A stretch of 64,000 bases of DNA from Sphingopyxis microcysteis (lineage in GTDB: Bacteria; Pseudomonadota; Alphaproteobacteria; Sphingomonadales; Sphingomonadaceae): positions 1,488,001 through 1,552,000 of the forward strand of contig NZ_JAANYY010000002.1 in the NCBI RefSeq assembly GCF_012274265.1, written 5' to 3'. Made by a program: the position numbers and the translations under genes. The notes under the pieces were generated by a model. It was not told where the DNA came from. It worked only from the letters and a program-made list of their open reading frames with translations, and ran no database searches. How positions within the stretch are numbered: position 1 is the first letter of the stretch; every line of letters starts with the position of its first letter. Below are positions 43,471 to 52,802 of the stretch, one piece after another.

Positions 43471-45759
43471 TCAAAAGCGCCCGGTCAATTGGACCGCAAT
43501 CGTGCGCGGGCGATCGACGATGCCGTTGTACGCATTGCCGGCATTGCGGGTGATCGTCGTCGCCAGCGGCATCGAGCTCGCGGTTTGCAGGATGCGCTGG
43601 TTGGTCAGGTTGCGACCGATCAGCGCGATCTCCCACCGGTCATCGACCTGCGCCAGTGCCAGCCGGGCGCCGAGTTTGACGTAACCGTCCTGATGCGTGC
43701 GCGGGTCGAGGTTCGCGGCAGCGATATAGGAGGAGGAGAAGTCGGCATTGACGTTGAACGCCACCTTCATGTCGCTGCTGATCGGGGTCGTATAGTCGAG
43801 GTTTAGGTTGCCCGACCATTTCGGCGACAAGGCGTTGCGCAGCCCGGTGTAGTCGCAGAAACCTCCCGGCCCAGGCGTTTGCAAATAATAGCATTGGCCC
43901 GAGGTGAAGTTGGTGAATTTGAAGTCGAGATAGGCGATCGCCCCGCTAAGCGTCAGCCCGTCGGCAAGCGCGGCGCGGAAGTCGGCCTCGACCCCCTGGG
44001 TGCGCGCGCCGGCGGCGTTGGCGACGTTGAAGTTCAGCGTGCCGTCGAAGATATTGACCTGCAGATCCTTGTAGGTCGTGCGATAGAGCGACAGGTTGAA
44101 CGCAACATTGCGCCCCTTGTATTTCAGCCCCGCCTCGAAATTGTCGGCGCTTTCGTCCGCGAATTCGAATGCGCCGGGGCGGGCGACGGTGGTCGATCCC
44201 GGCAGCGAATTGGAGCGGATGTCGAAGCCGCCCGCCTTGGTCCCGCGCGCGAACGAGGCATAGAGCATCAAGTCGTCAGTCGCGTCGAACTGGACGTTGA
44301 CCATCGGGTTGAAACTGTCTTCGCTGAGTTTGCCCGAGATGCTGTGCGCCTCGATATTGAGCGCGCGGAAGGTCGCCGCCACGATCAGCGGGTTGAAGCT
44401 GTTGAGCGGACCCTGCACCACCGCGAGGGTACGGCTGCCGCTTTTCTTTTCATGGTTGAAGCGCGCGCCCGCGGTAATCCGGAAGCGGTCGCTCAGCGCC
44501 AGCTCGCCCTGCGCGAACACCGAGATCAGGTCGGATTTCTGCGAATAGACGCGGTCGTTGCGCGTATCGCCGATGGCATTGAACGGCGGCCCCAGCGCAA
44601 GGAAGGTCGAGTTGAACAGCACCTGATCGTCGACATCGAGCTTGGCATTCTGATAATAGACGCCGGCGATATAGTTGAACGCTTCGCCGCCGGGCGATGC
44701 CAGCCGCAATTCCTGCGAGAACTGGCGGTAGTCCTCCTGCAAGTTGGTGCCGTCGAGGAAGCTGATCCCCGAGAAATCGACATCGACGATTTCTCGGGTC
44801 TTGTAATCGAGCAGCGAGGTGACCGAGGTCAGCGTATGCTCGCCAATGTCCAGATCGGCGTTGAGCGTCGCGCCGAACACCTTGTTGCGGCTTTCATAAC
44901 CATTGTCTTCGCGGACAAAGTCGGGGTTGGTGCTGACGAAGAACGGTCCCTGGAACACGGTGTTGTAATTGCCGACCGCGCCGAACACGTCGCGCGGCTG
45001 CCCCTTCATTTCAAAATCGGCATATTCCAGCTTGAGCTCGGCGGCGAGCGGCCCGCCCTTGTCGAACTCCAGCTTGCCGCGAACATAATATTCTTCGACA
45101 TTCGGTTCGTCGCGGTCGAGCTTCTGATTGTAGAAATAGCCGTCCATCGAGCGGTGGTAGCCGACGACGCGCGCCTCGATCCCGTCGCTGAGCGGTCCCG
45201 ACAAGACGCCGGTCAGCTGGAATTCCTTGTGGTTGAATTCATAAAGCCCGCTCACCGACCCTTCAAACTCGTCGGTCGGGCTGCGCGTGGTGATGTTGAC
45301 CGCGCCCGCGATGGCATTTTTCCCGAACAGCGTCGGCTGCGGGCCGCGCAGCACCTCGACGCGCTCCATGTCGACCAGCGGCAGGCGCGAAAGCTGGTCG
45401 CGGCCGTAATAAACACCGTCGACGAACATCGCGACCGACTGTTCGAACCCCTTGTTGTCGCCCGACGCGATGCCGCGGATCGCGATGCGGTTGGCGATCG
45501 CGGTCTGGGTGATTTTGAGGTTCGGCACCGACGAGCTGATCTGTTCAAGGTTGGTCTGGCCGTAATTTTCGACCTGCTTGCCGCTGACCGCCGAGATCGA
45601 GATCGGTACGTCCGACAGCCCCTCGGCGCGTTTCTGCGCGGTGACGATGATTTCCTCGAGCCCGCCCTGATCATCAGCCGGCGCCGCGTCCTGCGCAAAG
45701 GCCATACCGGGGCTGGCGAGCGCCGATGCAGCGAGCAGCGCAACAAAATAGCTCTTCAT
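43471..45759 (-). CDS. TonB-dependent outer-membrane receptor
   Basis: The 762-residue protein starts MKSYFVALLAASALASPGMAFA (signal peptide), has a TonB box (EEIIVTAQKR), a plug domain with ISISAVSGKQVENYG and VEVLRGPQPTLFGKNAIAGAVN, and a 22-strand-type barrel ending in a Phe (VQLTGRF). These receptors import large or scarce nutrients using TonB energy. Ligand is unknown. Position, divergent from the cleavage-oxygenase operon with a shared palindrome between them, suggests it takes up that operon's substrate. A strong GGAGGAT ribosome site precedes the start. Confidence 0.93.
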   Translation of the reverse strand: MKSYFVALLAASALASPGMAFAQDAAPADDQGGLEEIIVTAQKRAEGLSDVPISISAVSGKQVENYGQTNLEQISSSVPNLKITQTAIANRIAIRGIASGDNKGFEQSVAMFVDGVYYGRDQLSRLPLVDMERVEVLRGPQPTLFGKNAIAGAVNITTRSPTDEFEGSVSGLYEFNHKEFQLTGVLSGPLSDGIEARVVGYHRSMDGYFYNQKLDRDEPNVEEYYVRGKLEFDKGGPLAAELKLEYADFEMKGQPRDVFGAVGNYNTVFQGPFFVSTNPDFVREDNGYESRNKVFGATLNADLDIGEHTLTSVTSLLDYKTREIVDVDFSGISFLDGTNLQEDYRQFSQELRLASPGGEAFNYIAGVYYQNAKLDVDDQVLFNSTFLALGPPFNAIGDTRNDRVYSQKSDLISVFAQGELALSDRFRITAGARFNHEKKSGSRTLAVVQGPLNSFNPLIVAATFRALNIEAHSISGKLSEDSFNPMVNVQFDATDDLMLYASFARGTKAGGFDIRSNSLPGSTTVARPGAFEFADESADNFEAGLKYKGRNVAFNLSLYRTTYKDLQVNIFDGTLNFNVANAAGARTQGVEADFRAALADGLTLSGAIAYLDFKFTNFTSGQCYYLQTPGPGGFCDYTGLRNALSPKWSGNLNLDYTTPISSDMKVAFNVNADFSSSYIAAANLDPRTHQDGYVKLGARLALAQVDDRWEIALIGRNLTNQRILQTASSMPLATTITRNAGNAYNGIVDRPRTIAVQLTGRF

Positions 45760-45821
45760 AAGGATCCTCCCACGCTCCATCGTCTTGGCGACCACCGCCC
45801 GCGATGTTTTTCTTGCCTTGC

Positions 45822-45856
45822 GACTCATAACGGCTTTAAGTATCGTTATGCAAGTC
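45822..45856. promoter_or_regulatory. candidate operator palindrome, HxlR-type
   Basis: Between the divergent receptor and flavoprotein genes lies an inverted repeat: GACT-CATAACG at 45822-45832 and CGTTATG-CA-AGTC at 45844-45856, with an 11-base AT-rich spacer. It is the only strong palindrome in the 119-base gap. It fits an operator covering both promoters. Assignment to the HxlR protein next door is inferred from position. Confidence 0.5.
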
Positions 45857-45878
45857 AGATAATTTGAGAGGATAGTTG

Positions 45879-46847
45879 GTGCCGCACAACGGCCTTCCCC
45901 CCGCGCTGACGCGCAATTTGCGCCTGCCCGCGATCGCGGCGCCGATGTTTCTCGTGTCGGGGCCGGAGATGGTGATAGCGGCGTCGCGCGCGGGCGTGAT
46001 CGGCAGCTTTCCTGCCCCCAATGCGCGAACGTCGGCCGATCTGGAGGATTGGGTCAGCCGGATCGACGCGGCGCTGTCGAACGATCCCGACGCCGCGCCT
46101 TGGGCAGTCAATCTTGTCGTACATCCATCCAACAGCCGCCTCGCCGAAGACCTTGCCTGCGTCGTGCGCCACAAGGTGCCGCTGGTGATCACCGCGCTCG
46201 GCAGCCCGGCGCGCGTGGTCGAGGAAATCCACAGCTATGGCGGACTGGTCTTCGCCGACGTCAATTCGGTCGGCTTTGCGCGCAAGGCGGCAGCGGCGGG
46301 CGTTGACGGCCTCGTCCTTGTCGCCGCGGGCGCGGGCGGCCACACCGGCGCGACCGCGGGCTTCGCTTTCGTCGAGGAAGTGCGGCAGTTCTGGGACGGA
46401 CCTCTGGTGCTCGGCGGGGCGATCTCGACGGGTCACGCTGTACGTGCGGCCGAAATTCTCGGCGCCGACCTCGCCTATCTGGGCACATCGCTGATCGCCT
46501 GTGCCGAGAGCATGGCGGTGCCGGGATATAAGGACATGGTCGTTGCCGCCGGTGCCGAGGACATCGTGCCGTCGAAGGGCATCACCGGCGTGACCGCCAA
46601 CTGGCTGAAATCGAGCCTGATCGCCGCAGGCTATGACCCCGCGAACATGCCCGAGGACAAGCGCCCGAACTTCTCCGACGCACAGGACGACGCGAAGGCA
46701 TGGAAAAATGTCTGGTCCGCCGGGCAAGGCGTCGGCGCGGTGCGCGGCGTCGAACCTATCGCGACCATCGTCGATCGCCTTGTTTCCGAATATGATGCCG
46801 CGGCCGCAAGGCCGCGCTTTGCAGCCGCCGAAGGAGTCCCCGCATGA
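45879..46847 (+). CDS. nitronate monooxygenase-like flavoprotein
   Basis: The 322-residue protein is a 2-nitropropane dioxygenase/nitronate monooxygenase family TIM barrel: LRLPAIAAPMFLVSGPEMV at the N-terminus, VNLVVHPSN, the FMN-phosphate region GAGGHTGATAGFAF with the conserved His, and GGAISTGHAVRAAEILGADLAYLG. These FMN enzymes oxidise alkyl nitronates; some relatives act as enoyl reductases. Here, in a cleavage-oxygenase operon, its true substrate may be a different compound. The start is GTG at 45879 after GAGAGG. It overlaps the next gene by ATGA. Confidence 0.85.
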   Translation: MPHNGLPPALTRNLRLPAIAAPMFLVSGPEMVIAASRAGVIGSFPAPNARTSADLEDWVSRIDAALSNDPDAAPWAVNLVVHPSNSRLAEDLACVVRHKVPLVITALGSPARVVEEIHSYGGLVFADVNSVGFARKAAAAGVDGLVLVAAGAGGHTGATAGFAFVEEVRQFWDGPLVLGGAISTGHAVRAAEILGADLAYLGTSLIACAESMAVPGYKDMVVAAGAEDIVPSKGITGVTANWLKSSLIAAGYDPANMPEDKRPNFSDAQDDAKAWKNVWSAGQGVGAVRGVEPIATIVDRLVSEYDAAAARPRFAAAEGVPA

Positions 46848-48340
46848 CCGCCCAGCTTGTCGAGACGATCCAGACCACCATCCAGCCGAACGATCACCCC
46901 TATATGAAGGGCGCGTGGCGGCCGACGTACAACGAATGGAACGCGATCTTCGCCAATGGCGATGCCGAAGTGCTCGGCAACATTCCGACCGACATCGACG
47001 GCGTCTATGTCCGCACCGGCGAGAACCAGATCCACGAGCCGATCGGGCGGTATCATCCGTTCGACGGTGACGGCTTCATCCACGCCATTTCGTTCAAGGA
47101 CGGCCGCGCCAGCTATCGCAGCCGCTTCGTCCGCACCAAGGGATTTGCGGCGGAGAAGGAAGCAGGCCGCTCGCTGTGGGCCGGACTGATGGAACCGCCG
47201 CACAAGTCGACGCGCCATGGTTGGGGCGCGCAGGAATGGCTGAAGGATTCAAGCTCCACCGACGTCGCGATCCATGCCGGCAAGATCATCTCGACCTTCT
47301 ATCAATGCGGCGAAGCCTATCGGCTCGACCCCTTCACGCTCGAACAGTATGGCACCGAAAGCTGGGTGCCCCTCGACGGCATTTCGGCGCATTGCAAGGT
47401 CGATCTCGCGACCGGCGAGCTGATGTTTTTCAATTATTCGAAGCACGCGCCTTATATGCATTATGGCGTCGTCGGCCCGGACAATAAGCTGAAGCATTAT
47501 ATCCCGGTGCCACTGCCCGGCCCGCGCCTGCCGCACGACATGGCGTTCACCGAAAATTACACGATCCTCAACGACATGCCGCTCTATTGGAACGAGGAGT
47601 TGCTCGAAAAGCGGCTGCACGTCGTGCAGTTTCATCCGGACCAGAAGACGCGCTTCGCGATCATTCCGCGGCATGGGCAGCCCGAGGATATTCGCTGGTT
47701 CGAGGCCGAACCGACCTACACGCTCCACTGGCTCAACGCGTGGGAGGAAGGCGACGAGATCATCCTCGACGGCTATTATCAGGAAGAGCCGATGCCGAAG
47801 TCCTACCCCAACGCCCCCGAGGGCTTGGAACGGATGATGGCCTATCTCGATCAGGGGCTGCTCAAGCCGCGCCTCCACCGCTGGCGCTTCAACCTCAAGA
47901 CCGGCGAAACCAAGGAAGAGCGGCTCGACGACCGCGACCTCGAATTCGGCATGTTCAACCATCGCTATGCGGGCAAGCCCTATCGCTATGCCTATAGCGC
48001 GATCCCCGAGCCGGGCTGGTTCCTGTTCCGCGGCTTGGTGAAACATGACCTCAATGCGCGGACGAGCGAGGAATATGAATTCGGCCCCGGCCGCTTCGGC
48101 AGCGAAGCGCCATTTGCGCCGCGGATCAACGCCAAGGACGAGGACGACGGCTATCTCGTCTCGTTCATCGCCGACCTCGAAACCGACAAATCCGAATGCG
48201 TGCTGATCGACGCCAAGAATATCGCGGCAGGCCCGGTGTGCCGGATCATCCTGCCCGAACGCATCTGTTCGGGAACGCACAGCGTTTGGGCGAGCGGCGA
48301 CGATATCGGCATGGGCGAAAACAGCGTACTGGCCGCCTGA
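46844..48340 (+). CDS. carotenoid/stilbene cleavage oxygenase family protein
   Basis: The 498-residue protein belongs to the carotenoid oxygenase family: seven-bladed propeller with a non-haem iron held by four His. The iron His candidates are His183 (SAHCKVD), His231 (LPHDMAFTENY), His295 (TLHWLNAWEEGDE) and His479 (SGTHSVWA); second-shell Glu residues such as in WEEGDEII are present. Members split carotenoids, apocarotenoids, stilbenes or isoeugenol-like alkenes into two aldehydes. Which of these applies cannot be told from sequence. It overlaps the flavoprotein gene and is 2 bases from the acyl-CoA synthetase. Confidence 0.9.
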   Translation: MTAQLVETIQTTIQPNDHPYMKGAWRPTYNEWNAIFANGDAEVLGNIPTDIDGVYVRTGENQIHEPIGRYHPFDGDGFIHAISFKDGRASYRSRFVRTKGFAAEKEAGRSLWAGLMEPPHKSTRHGWGAQEWLKDSSSTDVAIHAGKIISTFYQCGEAYRLDPFTLEQYGTESWVPLDGISAHCKVDLATGELMFFNYSKHAPYMHYGVVGPDNKLKHYIPVPLPGPRLPHDMAFTENYTILNDMPLYWNEELLEKRLHVVQFHPDQKTRFAIIPRHGQPEDIRWFEAEPTYTLHWLNAWEEGDEIILDGYYQEEPMPKSYPNAPEGLERMMAYLDQGLLKPRLHRWRFNLKTGETKEERLDDRDLEFGMFNHRYAGKPYRYAYSAIPEPGWFLFRGLVKHDLNARTSEEYEFGPGRFGSEAPFAPRINAKDEDDGYLVSFIADLETDKSECVLIDAKNIAAGPVCRIILPERICSGTHSVWASGDDIGMGENSVLAA

Positions 48341-48341
48341 G

Positions 48342-50063
48342 ATGATCGTCGCGGGAGAGGAAAAGCGGCGGCAGTATCGGGCAAGCGGCTGGTGGGGCGA
48401 TCAGACTTTCGCCGACCTGTTCGCGGCCAATGCCGCGGCGCATCCTGACCGGCTCGCGCTGGTCGATGCGCCGAACCGTAGCGACTTCGCTTTCGGCGAG
48501 CCGCAGCGGTTAAGCTACACCGAGCTGGCAGCGGAGATCGACCGGCTCGCGGGCGCGCTTGTCAAGGCCGGTATCGGCAAGGACGACGTGCTGCTGGTCC
48601 AGCTTCCCAACATCAGCGAGTTCGTCGCGCTCTATTTCGCCGCGGCCAAGATCGGCGCGATCGTCAGCCCGGCGGCGGTGCAATATCGCAGCCATGAGCT
48701 GAAAGGCATGATCGGGGTCGTCGAACCCAAGGCGTTTGTCTGCGCAACGCAGGTGAAGGGCTGCGACCATATCGGCGTCGCGGCGCCGTTGCTCGATGGC
48801 ATTGCGCTGATGACCTTCGGCCCCGATGCGCCCGCAGGCGCGCTCGACCTTTCAACCGCCGACGGCGACGCCGAAGCCCTCGCTGCGCATGTTGCGGCGA
48901 ACCTGGTCGACGCAGACGATATTTTCACCATCTGCTGGACTTCGGGCACCACCGGCGTGCCGAAAGGCGTGCCGCGCAGCCACAACCATTGGATCGCCGT
49001 CGCCGCCGCGGGTTACGAGGCGATGAAGGTCGGGCCGGGCGACGTCTTGCTCAACCCCTTCCCGCTCATCAACATGGCGAGCATTGGGGGCATCACCATG
49101 TGCTGGCTGACCAGCGCGGGGACGATGGTGCTGCACCACCCCTTCGACCCCGGCGTGTACCTCAAGCAGATCGCGACCGAACGGCCGAGCCTGACGATCG
49201 CGCCGCCCGCGGTGCTCAACATGCTGCTGCAGAATGAGGCCCTGCTCGCCTCGGTCGATCTCTCCAGCCTGCGCGTCATCGCCTCGGGCTCCGCGCCGCT
49301 TGCGCCCGCGATGGTGCGTGGGTTTCAGGAAAAGCTCGGCATCATCATCGTCAACGTCTTCGGGTCGAACGAGGGGATGAGCTTCATCACCGGCGAAGGC
49401 GACATGCCCGATCCCGACAAGCGCGCGAGCCTGTTCCCGCGCCGCGGCCAATATCCACCGCCCTATGGCGAGGGCCGCGCCGCGAATATCGAAAGCCGCC
49501 TTGTCTCGCCCGGCGGCGGCGACCCGATCGAGGCTGACGGCATATCGGGCGAGCTGCAGATCCGCGGCCCCAGCCTGTTCGAGGGCTATCACAACGCCCC
49601 CGACCGCACCGCCGAGGCCTTCACCGACGACGGCTGGTTCCGCACCGGAGACCTGTTCGAAATCGCCGAGGGCGGAGACTTCTACCGCTTCGTCGGGCGC
49701 TGCAAGGATCTGATCATCCGCGGCGGGGTGAATATCTCGCCCGAAGAGATCGACCAGCTGCTCGGCGGCCATCCGTTGCTTGCCGAGGCGTGCGTCTTCT
49801 CGCTCCCCGACCCGACGATGGGCGAGCGCATCGGCCTCGCCTATGTCCCGCGCGGCGTCGACGATGTCAGCCTGTCCGATGTCACCGACTATCTGCGTGA
49901 AAAGGATCTCGCGGTGTTCAAGCTGCCCGAACGCCTGTTCCGCTTCGACGCACTGCCGCGCAACGTCACCAATAAGGTGATGCGCAGCGAAGTGCGCGAA
50001 CAGGCGCTCGCCATGGCCGACATGGTTTTGGATCACCCCTCCCCTTCAGGGGAGGGGCAGTGA
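48342..50063 (+). CDS. acyl-CoA synthetase, AMP-forming
   Basis: The 573-residue protein is an ANL-family ligase that activates a carboxylic acid with ATP and joins it to CoA. The P-loop is CWTSGTTGVPKGVPRS near residue 200, the adenylate motif FGSNEGMS near 340, the hinge DGWFRTGD and the C-terminal KDLIIRGGVNISP, with the catalytic Lys in NVTNKVMR. The C-terminal ten residues (HPSPSGEGQ) and the stop codon come from a repeat element at 50037, so the natural end may have been replaced. Acid type is unknown. Likely product of the cleavage step. Confidence 0.93.
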   Translation: MIVAGEEKRRQYRASGWWGDQTFADLFAANAAAHPDRLALVDAPNRSDFAFGEPQRLSYTELAAEIDRLAGALVKAGIGKDDVLLVQLPNISEFVALYFAAAKIGAIVSPAAVQYRSHELKGMIGVVEPKAFVCATQVKGCDHIGVAAPLLDGIALMTFGPDAPAGALDLSTADGDAEALAAHVAANLVDADDIFTICWTSGTTGVPKGVPRSHNHWIAVAAAGYEAMKVGPGDVLLNPFPLINMASIGGITMCWLTSAGTMVLHHPFDPGVYLKQIATERPSLTIAPPAVLNMLLQNEALLASVDLSSLRVIASGSAPLAPAMVRGFQEKLGIIIVNVFGSNEGMSFITGEGDMPDPDKRASLFPRRGQYPPPYGEGRAANIESRLVSPGGGDPIEADGISGELQIRGPSLFEGYHNAPDRTAEAFTDDGWFRTGDLFEIAEGGDFYRFVGRCKDLIIRGGVNISPEEIDQLLGGHPLLAEACVFSLPDPTMGERIGLAYVPRGVDDVSLSDVTDYLREKDLAVFKLPERLFRFDALPRNVTNKVMRSEVREQALAMADMVLDHPSPSGEGQ

Positions 50064-50170
50064 GACTTGGCCCGGCGCCAGCCGGGACTTTAGTCGAACG
50101 GGGTGGGGGCCATCGGCCTTGCGCAAGGTTGCGAGCCCCCACCCCAACCCATCCCCTGAAGGGGAGGGGC
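50037..50170. repeat. composite CCCCTCCCCTTCAGGGGAGGGG repeat, copy 4
   Basis: Opens with the hairpin CCCTCCCCTTCAGGGGAGGG (50038-50057), then GCAGTGAGACTT, a GGGTGGGGGCCATCGG stretch inverted by CCCCCACCCC, and closes with the inverse hairpin at about 50150-50170. The first arm overlaps the 3' end of the acyl-CoA synthetase gene and supplies its stop. The rest fills the 135-base gap to the thiolase. Confidence 0.88.
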
Positions 50171-50198
50171 TTTATCGAGCTCGAAAAGGAAGCCTGAC

Positions 50199-51428
50199 AT
50201 GGCGAAAGACGTTTTCATCCTCGGCGGCGCGCAGACCGATTTTTCGCGCAATATGGAGCGCGAGGGCGGCGGGCTGTTCGAACTGTTCCGCGACGTCGCC
50301 GAAGCGGCCTTCGTCGCGACCGGCATCGAGCCGAAGGAGGTCGACACCGCGCATGTCGGCAATTTCGTCGGCGAACTCTTCGCGGGGCAAGGCCAGCTCG
50401 GCGGCTTCTTCGGTCACGTCCATCCCCACCTCGCGGGCATCCCCGCTTCGCGTCACGAGGCCGCCTGCGCGTCGGGCAGCATCGCGATCCTCGCTGCCGC
50501 CGCCGAAATCGAAGCAGAGCGTTATGGCCTCGCGCTGGTGCTCGGCATCGAGCTGATGCGGAACGTCCCCGGCCAGCGCGCTGCCGAATATCTCGGCGCC
50601 GCCGCCTGGGCTGGGCGCGAGGCGCAGGAGGCGCGTTACCTGTGGCCGTGGATGTTCGCGCGCGTTGCCGAGGAATATGAGGAACGCTTCGGGCTCGACC
50701 GCGCGCATCTCCGCACGATTTCGGCGAATAATTTCGCCAATGCCAAGAAGAACCCCTATTCGCAGACGCGCGGCTGGGCGGTGACCGACGATCATCTGGG
50801 CGAGAATGACGAGGTCAATCCGCTGATCGAGGGGAGCCTGCGCAAATCCGACTGCGGACAGGTCACCGACGGCGCTGCCGCGATCTTCCTCGCGTCGCGC
50901 GCGGTTGCCGAAGCCTATGCCAAACGCCGGGGCATCCCGCTCGACAGCATTCCGCGCATCAAGGGCTGGGGCCACGCCACCGCCCCCCTGCTCTATTCGA
51001 CCAAGGTCGCGGACAGCCGCGGCGGCGACTATGTCTTCCCCAGCGTGCGCAAGGCGATGATGGACGCGCTGCGCCGCGCCGAGATGCCCGACATCTACGC
51101 CTGCGACGGGGTCGAGGTGCATGATTGCTTTTCGATCACCGAATATATGGCGATCGACCATTTCGGGATCACCAAACCCGGCGAAAGCTGGCGCGCGGTC
51201 GAGGATGGGACGATTGCGCTCGGCGGAAAATTGCCGGTCAATCCATCTGGCGGGCTGATTGGGCTGGGACATCCAGTAGGTGCCACCGGGGTCCGGATGC
51301 TGCTCGACAGCTGGCGGCAAGTGACTGGCAATGCGGGTGATTATCAGGTCGAAGGCGCGCGCAACTTCGCGACCTTCAATGTCGGCGGCAGCGCGACGAC
51401 CGCGGTCAGCTTCGTCGTCGGCACCTGA
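50199..51428 (+). CDS. SCP-x-type thiolase
   Basis: The 409-residue protein is a thiolase-superfamily enzyme of the sterol-carrier-protein-x-like group. The nucleophile is Cys90 in HEAACASGS; the second Cys and His are in VEVHDCFSITEY near residue 310, and GGLIGLGHPVGATG near 350 provides the catalytic His. These enzymes cleave 3-oxoacyl-CoA with bulky side chains or condense acyl-CoA. It may shorten the acyl chain made by the ligase upstream. Active-site motifs look complete. Ends in a one-base gap to the second thiolase. Confidence 0.9.
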   Translation: MAKDVFILGGAQTDFSRNMEREGGGLFELFRDVAEAAFVATGIEPKEVDTAHVGNFVGELFAGQGQLGGFFGHVHPHLAGIPASRHEAACASGSIAILAAAAEIEAERYGLALVLGIELMRNVPGQRAAEYLGAAAWAGREAQEARYLWPWMFARVAEEYEERFGLDRAHLRTISANNFANAKKNPYSQTRGWAVTDDHLGENDEVNPLIEGSLRKSDCGQVTDGAAAIFLASRAVAEAYAKRRGIPLDSIPRIKGWGHATAPLLYSTKVADSRGGDYVFPSVRKAMMDALRRAEMPDIYACDGVEVHDCFSITEYMAIDHFGITKPGESWRAVEDGTIALGGKLPVNPSGGLIGLGHPVGATGVRMLLDSWRQVTGNAGDYQVEGARNFATFNVGGSATTAVSFVVGT

Positions 51429-51429
51429 T

Positions 51430-52584
51430 TTGACCGACGTCTATCTCTACGACGCGGTGCGCACGCCGCGCGGCAAGGCGCGGCCCGACGGGGGGCTGGC
51501 CGAACTGACCCCGCAGGAATTGGTGCGCCAGCAAGCGGCAGCGCTCACGGCGCGATGCGGCGATTTTGTTCCCGACGCGCTGCTGCTCGGCTGCGTCACG
51601 CAAAGCGGCGCGCAGGGCGGGCATATGGCGATGCTGGCGAAACTCCATGCGGAACTGCCCGACACGACGGCGACGCACAGCATCAACAACTATTGCGCCT
51701 CCGGCCTGTCGGCAATCGGGCAGGCGGTCGCCAAGGTTGCCAGCGGCGAAGCCAATTGCATCCTTGCTGGCGGCGTCGAGTCGATGAGCGGCACACCCTT
51801 TCTGAGCGACCGTGCCGCTTTTTATAAGAATGATGAATTGCCGCCGCGCGCACGCTTTGTACCGCCCGTTCTCGCCGCCGACCGACTCGCTAACGCCGAG
51901 GGGATAACGCGCGCCGATCTCGACGCCGTCGCCCTCGCCTCGCAGGAAAAGGCGTCCGCCACCGACACCGACGCCGCGCTTCAACAGTCGCGTATCGCCA
52001 CCGGGCCACTCAGCGGCGAAGAGTGTATCCGCCCGCAAACCACCGCAGAATCGCTCGCCGCCGCGCCGCCGGCGTTTGGAGAATTGCAGCAGCAATATGC
52101 GGGCGCGCTCGAAGGCGCGACATTCGCGCCGCTCCACAGCATCGCCCACGCCCCGCCGGTCTGCGACGGCGCCGGGTTGGCGCTGGTGGGTGGCGCCGGG
52201 CTCGGTCCCCCTCCCCGCGCGCGCGTGGTCGCTTTTGCCGAAAGCGGCGGCGATCCCGTCGCATCGCTGACCGCGGGGTTCGCGGCGATGGACAAGGCGC
52301 TGGCGCGCGCCGGGCTGGCGCTCGGCGACATCGATCGGATCGAATTTGTGGAGGCGTTCGCCGTAACGATCGCGAAATTCCTGCGCGACCGCGATGCCGA
52401 TCCGGCGCGGGTCAATGTCAGTGGCGGGCACCTCGCCAAGGGGCATCCGATGGGCGCGAGCGGCGCAATCCTGACCTCGACCCTGCTCGACGCGCTCGAT
52501 GCCTGCGGGGGCCGCTACGGGCTGGTCGTGCTGACCGGCGCGATGGGGGTTGGTGCGGCGATGGTGGTCGAGCGGGTGGCCTAA
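51430..52584 (+). CDS. thiolase-family protein lacking the second active Cys
   Basis: The 384-residue protein starts at a TTG (TDVYLYDAVRTPRGKA), one base after the preceding stop. It has the acylation Cys89 in SINNYCASGLSA, the GGVESMSG motif and the His region AKGHPMGASGA near residue 336. Where typical degradative thiolases have Cys in LCIGGGQG, it reads LTGAMGVG, so the proton-shuttling Cys is Thr here. Activity may be reduced, or another residue may stand in. Being paired with an SCP-x-type thiolase suggests two successive cleavage steps or a heteromeric complex. Confidence 0.85.
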   Translation: MTDVYLYDAVRTPRGKARPDGGLAELTPQELVRQQAAALTARCGDFVPDALLLGCVTQSGAQGGHMAMLAKLHAELPDTTATHSINNYCASGLSAIGQAVAKVASGEANCILAGGVESMSGTPFLSDRAAFYKNDELPPRARFVPPVLAADRLANAEGITRADLDAVALASQEKASATDTDAALQQSRIATGPLSGEECIRPQTTAESLAAAPPAFGELQQQYAGALEGATFAPLHSIAHAPPVCDGAGLALVGGAGLGPPPRARVVAFAESGGDPVASLTAGFAAMDKALARAGLALGDIDRIEFVEAFAVTIAKFLRDRDADPARVNVSGGHLAKGHPMGASGAILTSTLLDALDACGGRYGLVVLTGAMGVGAAMVVERVA

Positions 52585-52586
52585 AG

Positions 52587-52721
52587 ATCCTCCCTGTCGC
52601 GTAGCGATGGGGAGGTGGCAGCCCGGAGGGCTGACGGAGGGGCATTGCGCAATCGTCGCGGCCCCTCCACCACCGCCTGCGGCGGCGGTCCCCCTCCCCA
52701 TCGCTTCGCGACAGGGAGGAT
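52587..52721. repeat. ATCCTCCCTG inverted-repeat element, copy 2
   Basis: Arms at 52587-52615 and 52693-52721 match as inverted copies at 28 of 29 positions (ATCCTCCCTGTCGCG...). The inside holds GGTGGCAGCCC and GACGGAGGGGC with its inverse, as in the copy at 27320. It begins 3 bases after the thiolase stop and ends before the cobalamin riboswitch. Confidence 0.92.
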
Positions 52722-52802
52722 TGGTGTTCGCAAATCCCCGTTGCACCCGCCCCGCATTCCGCTATGGGCGGCGCGTGCGGGGCTTGCCCTGCACATGATC
52801 GC

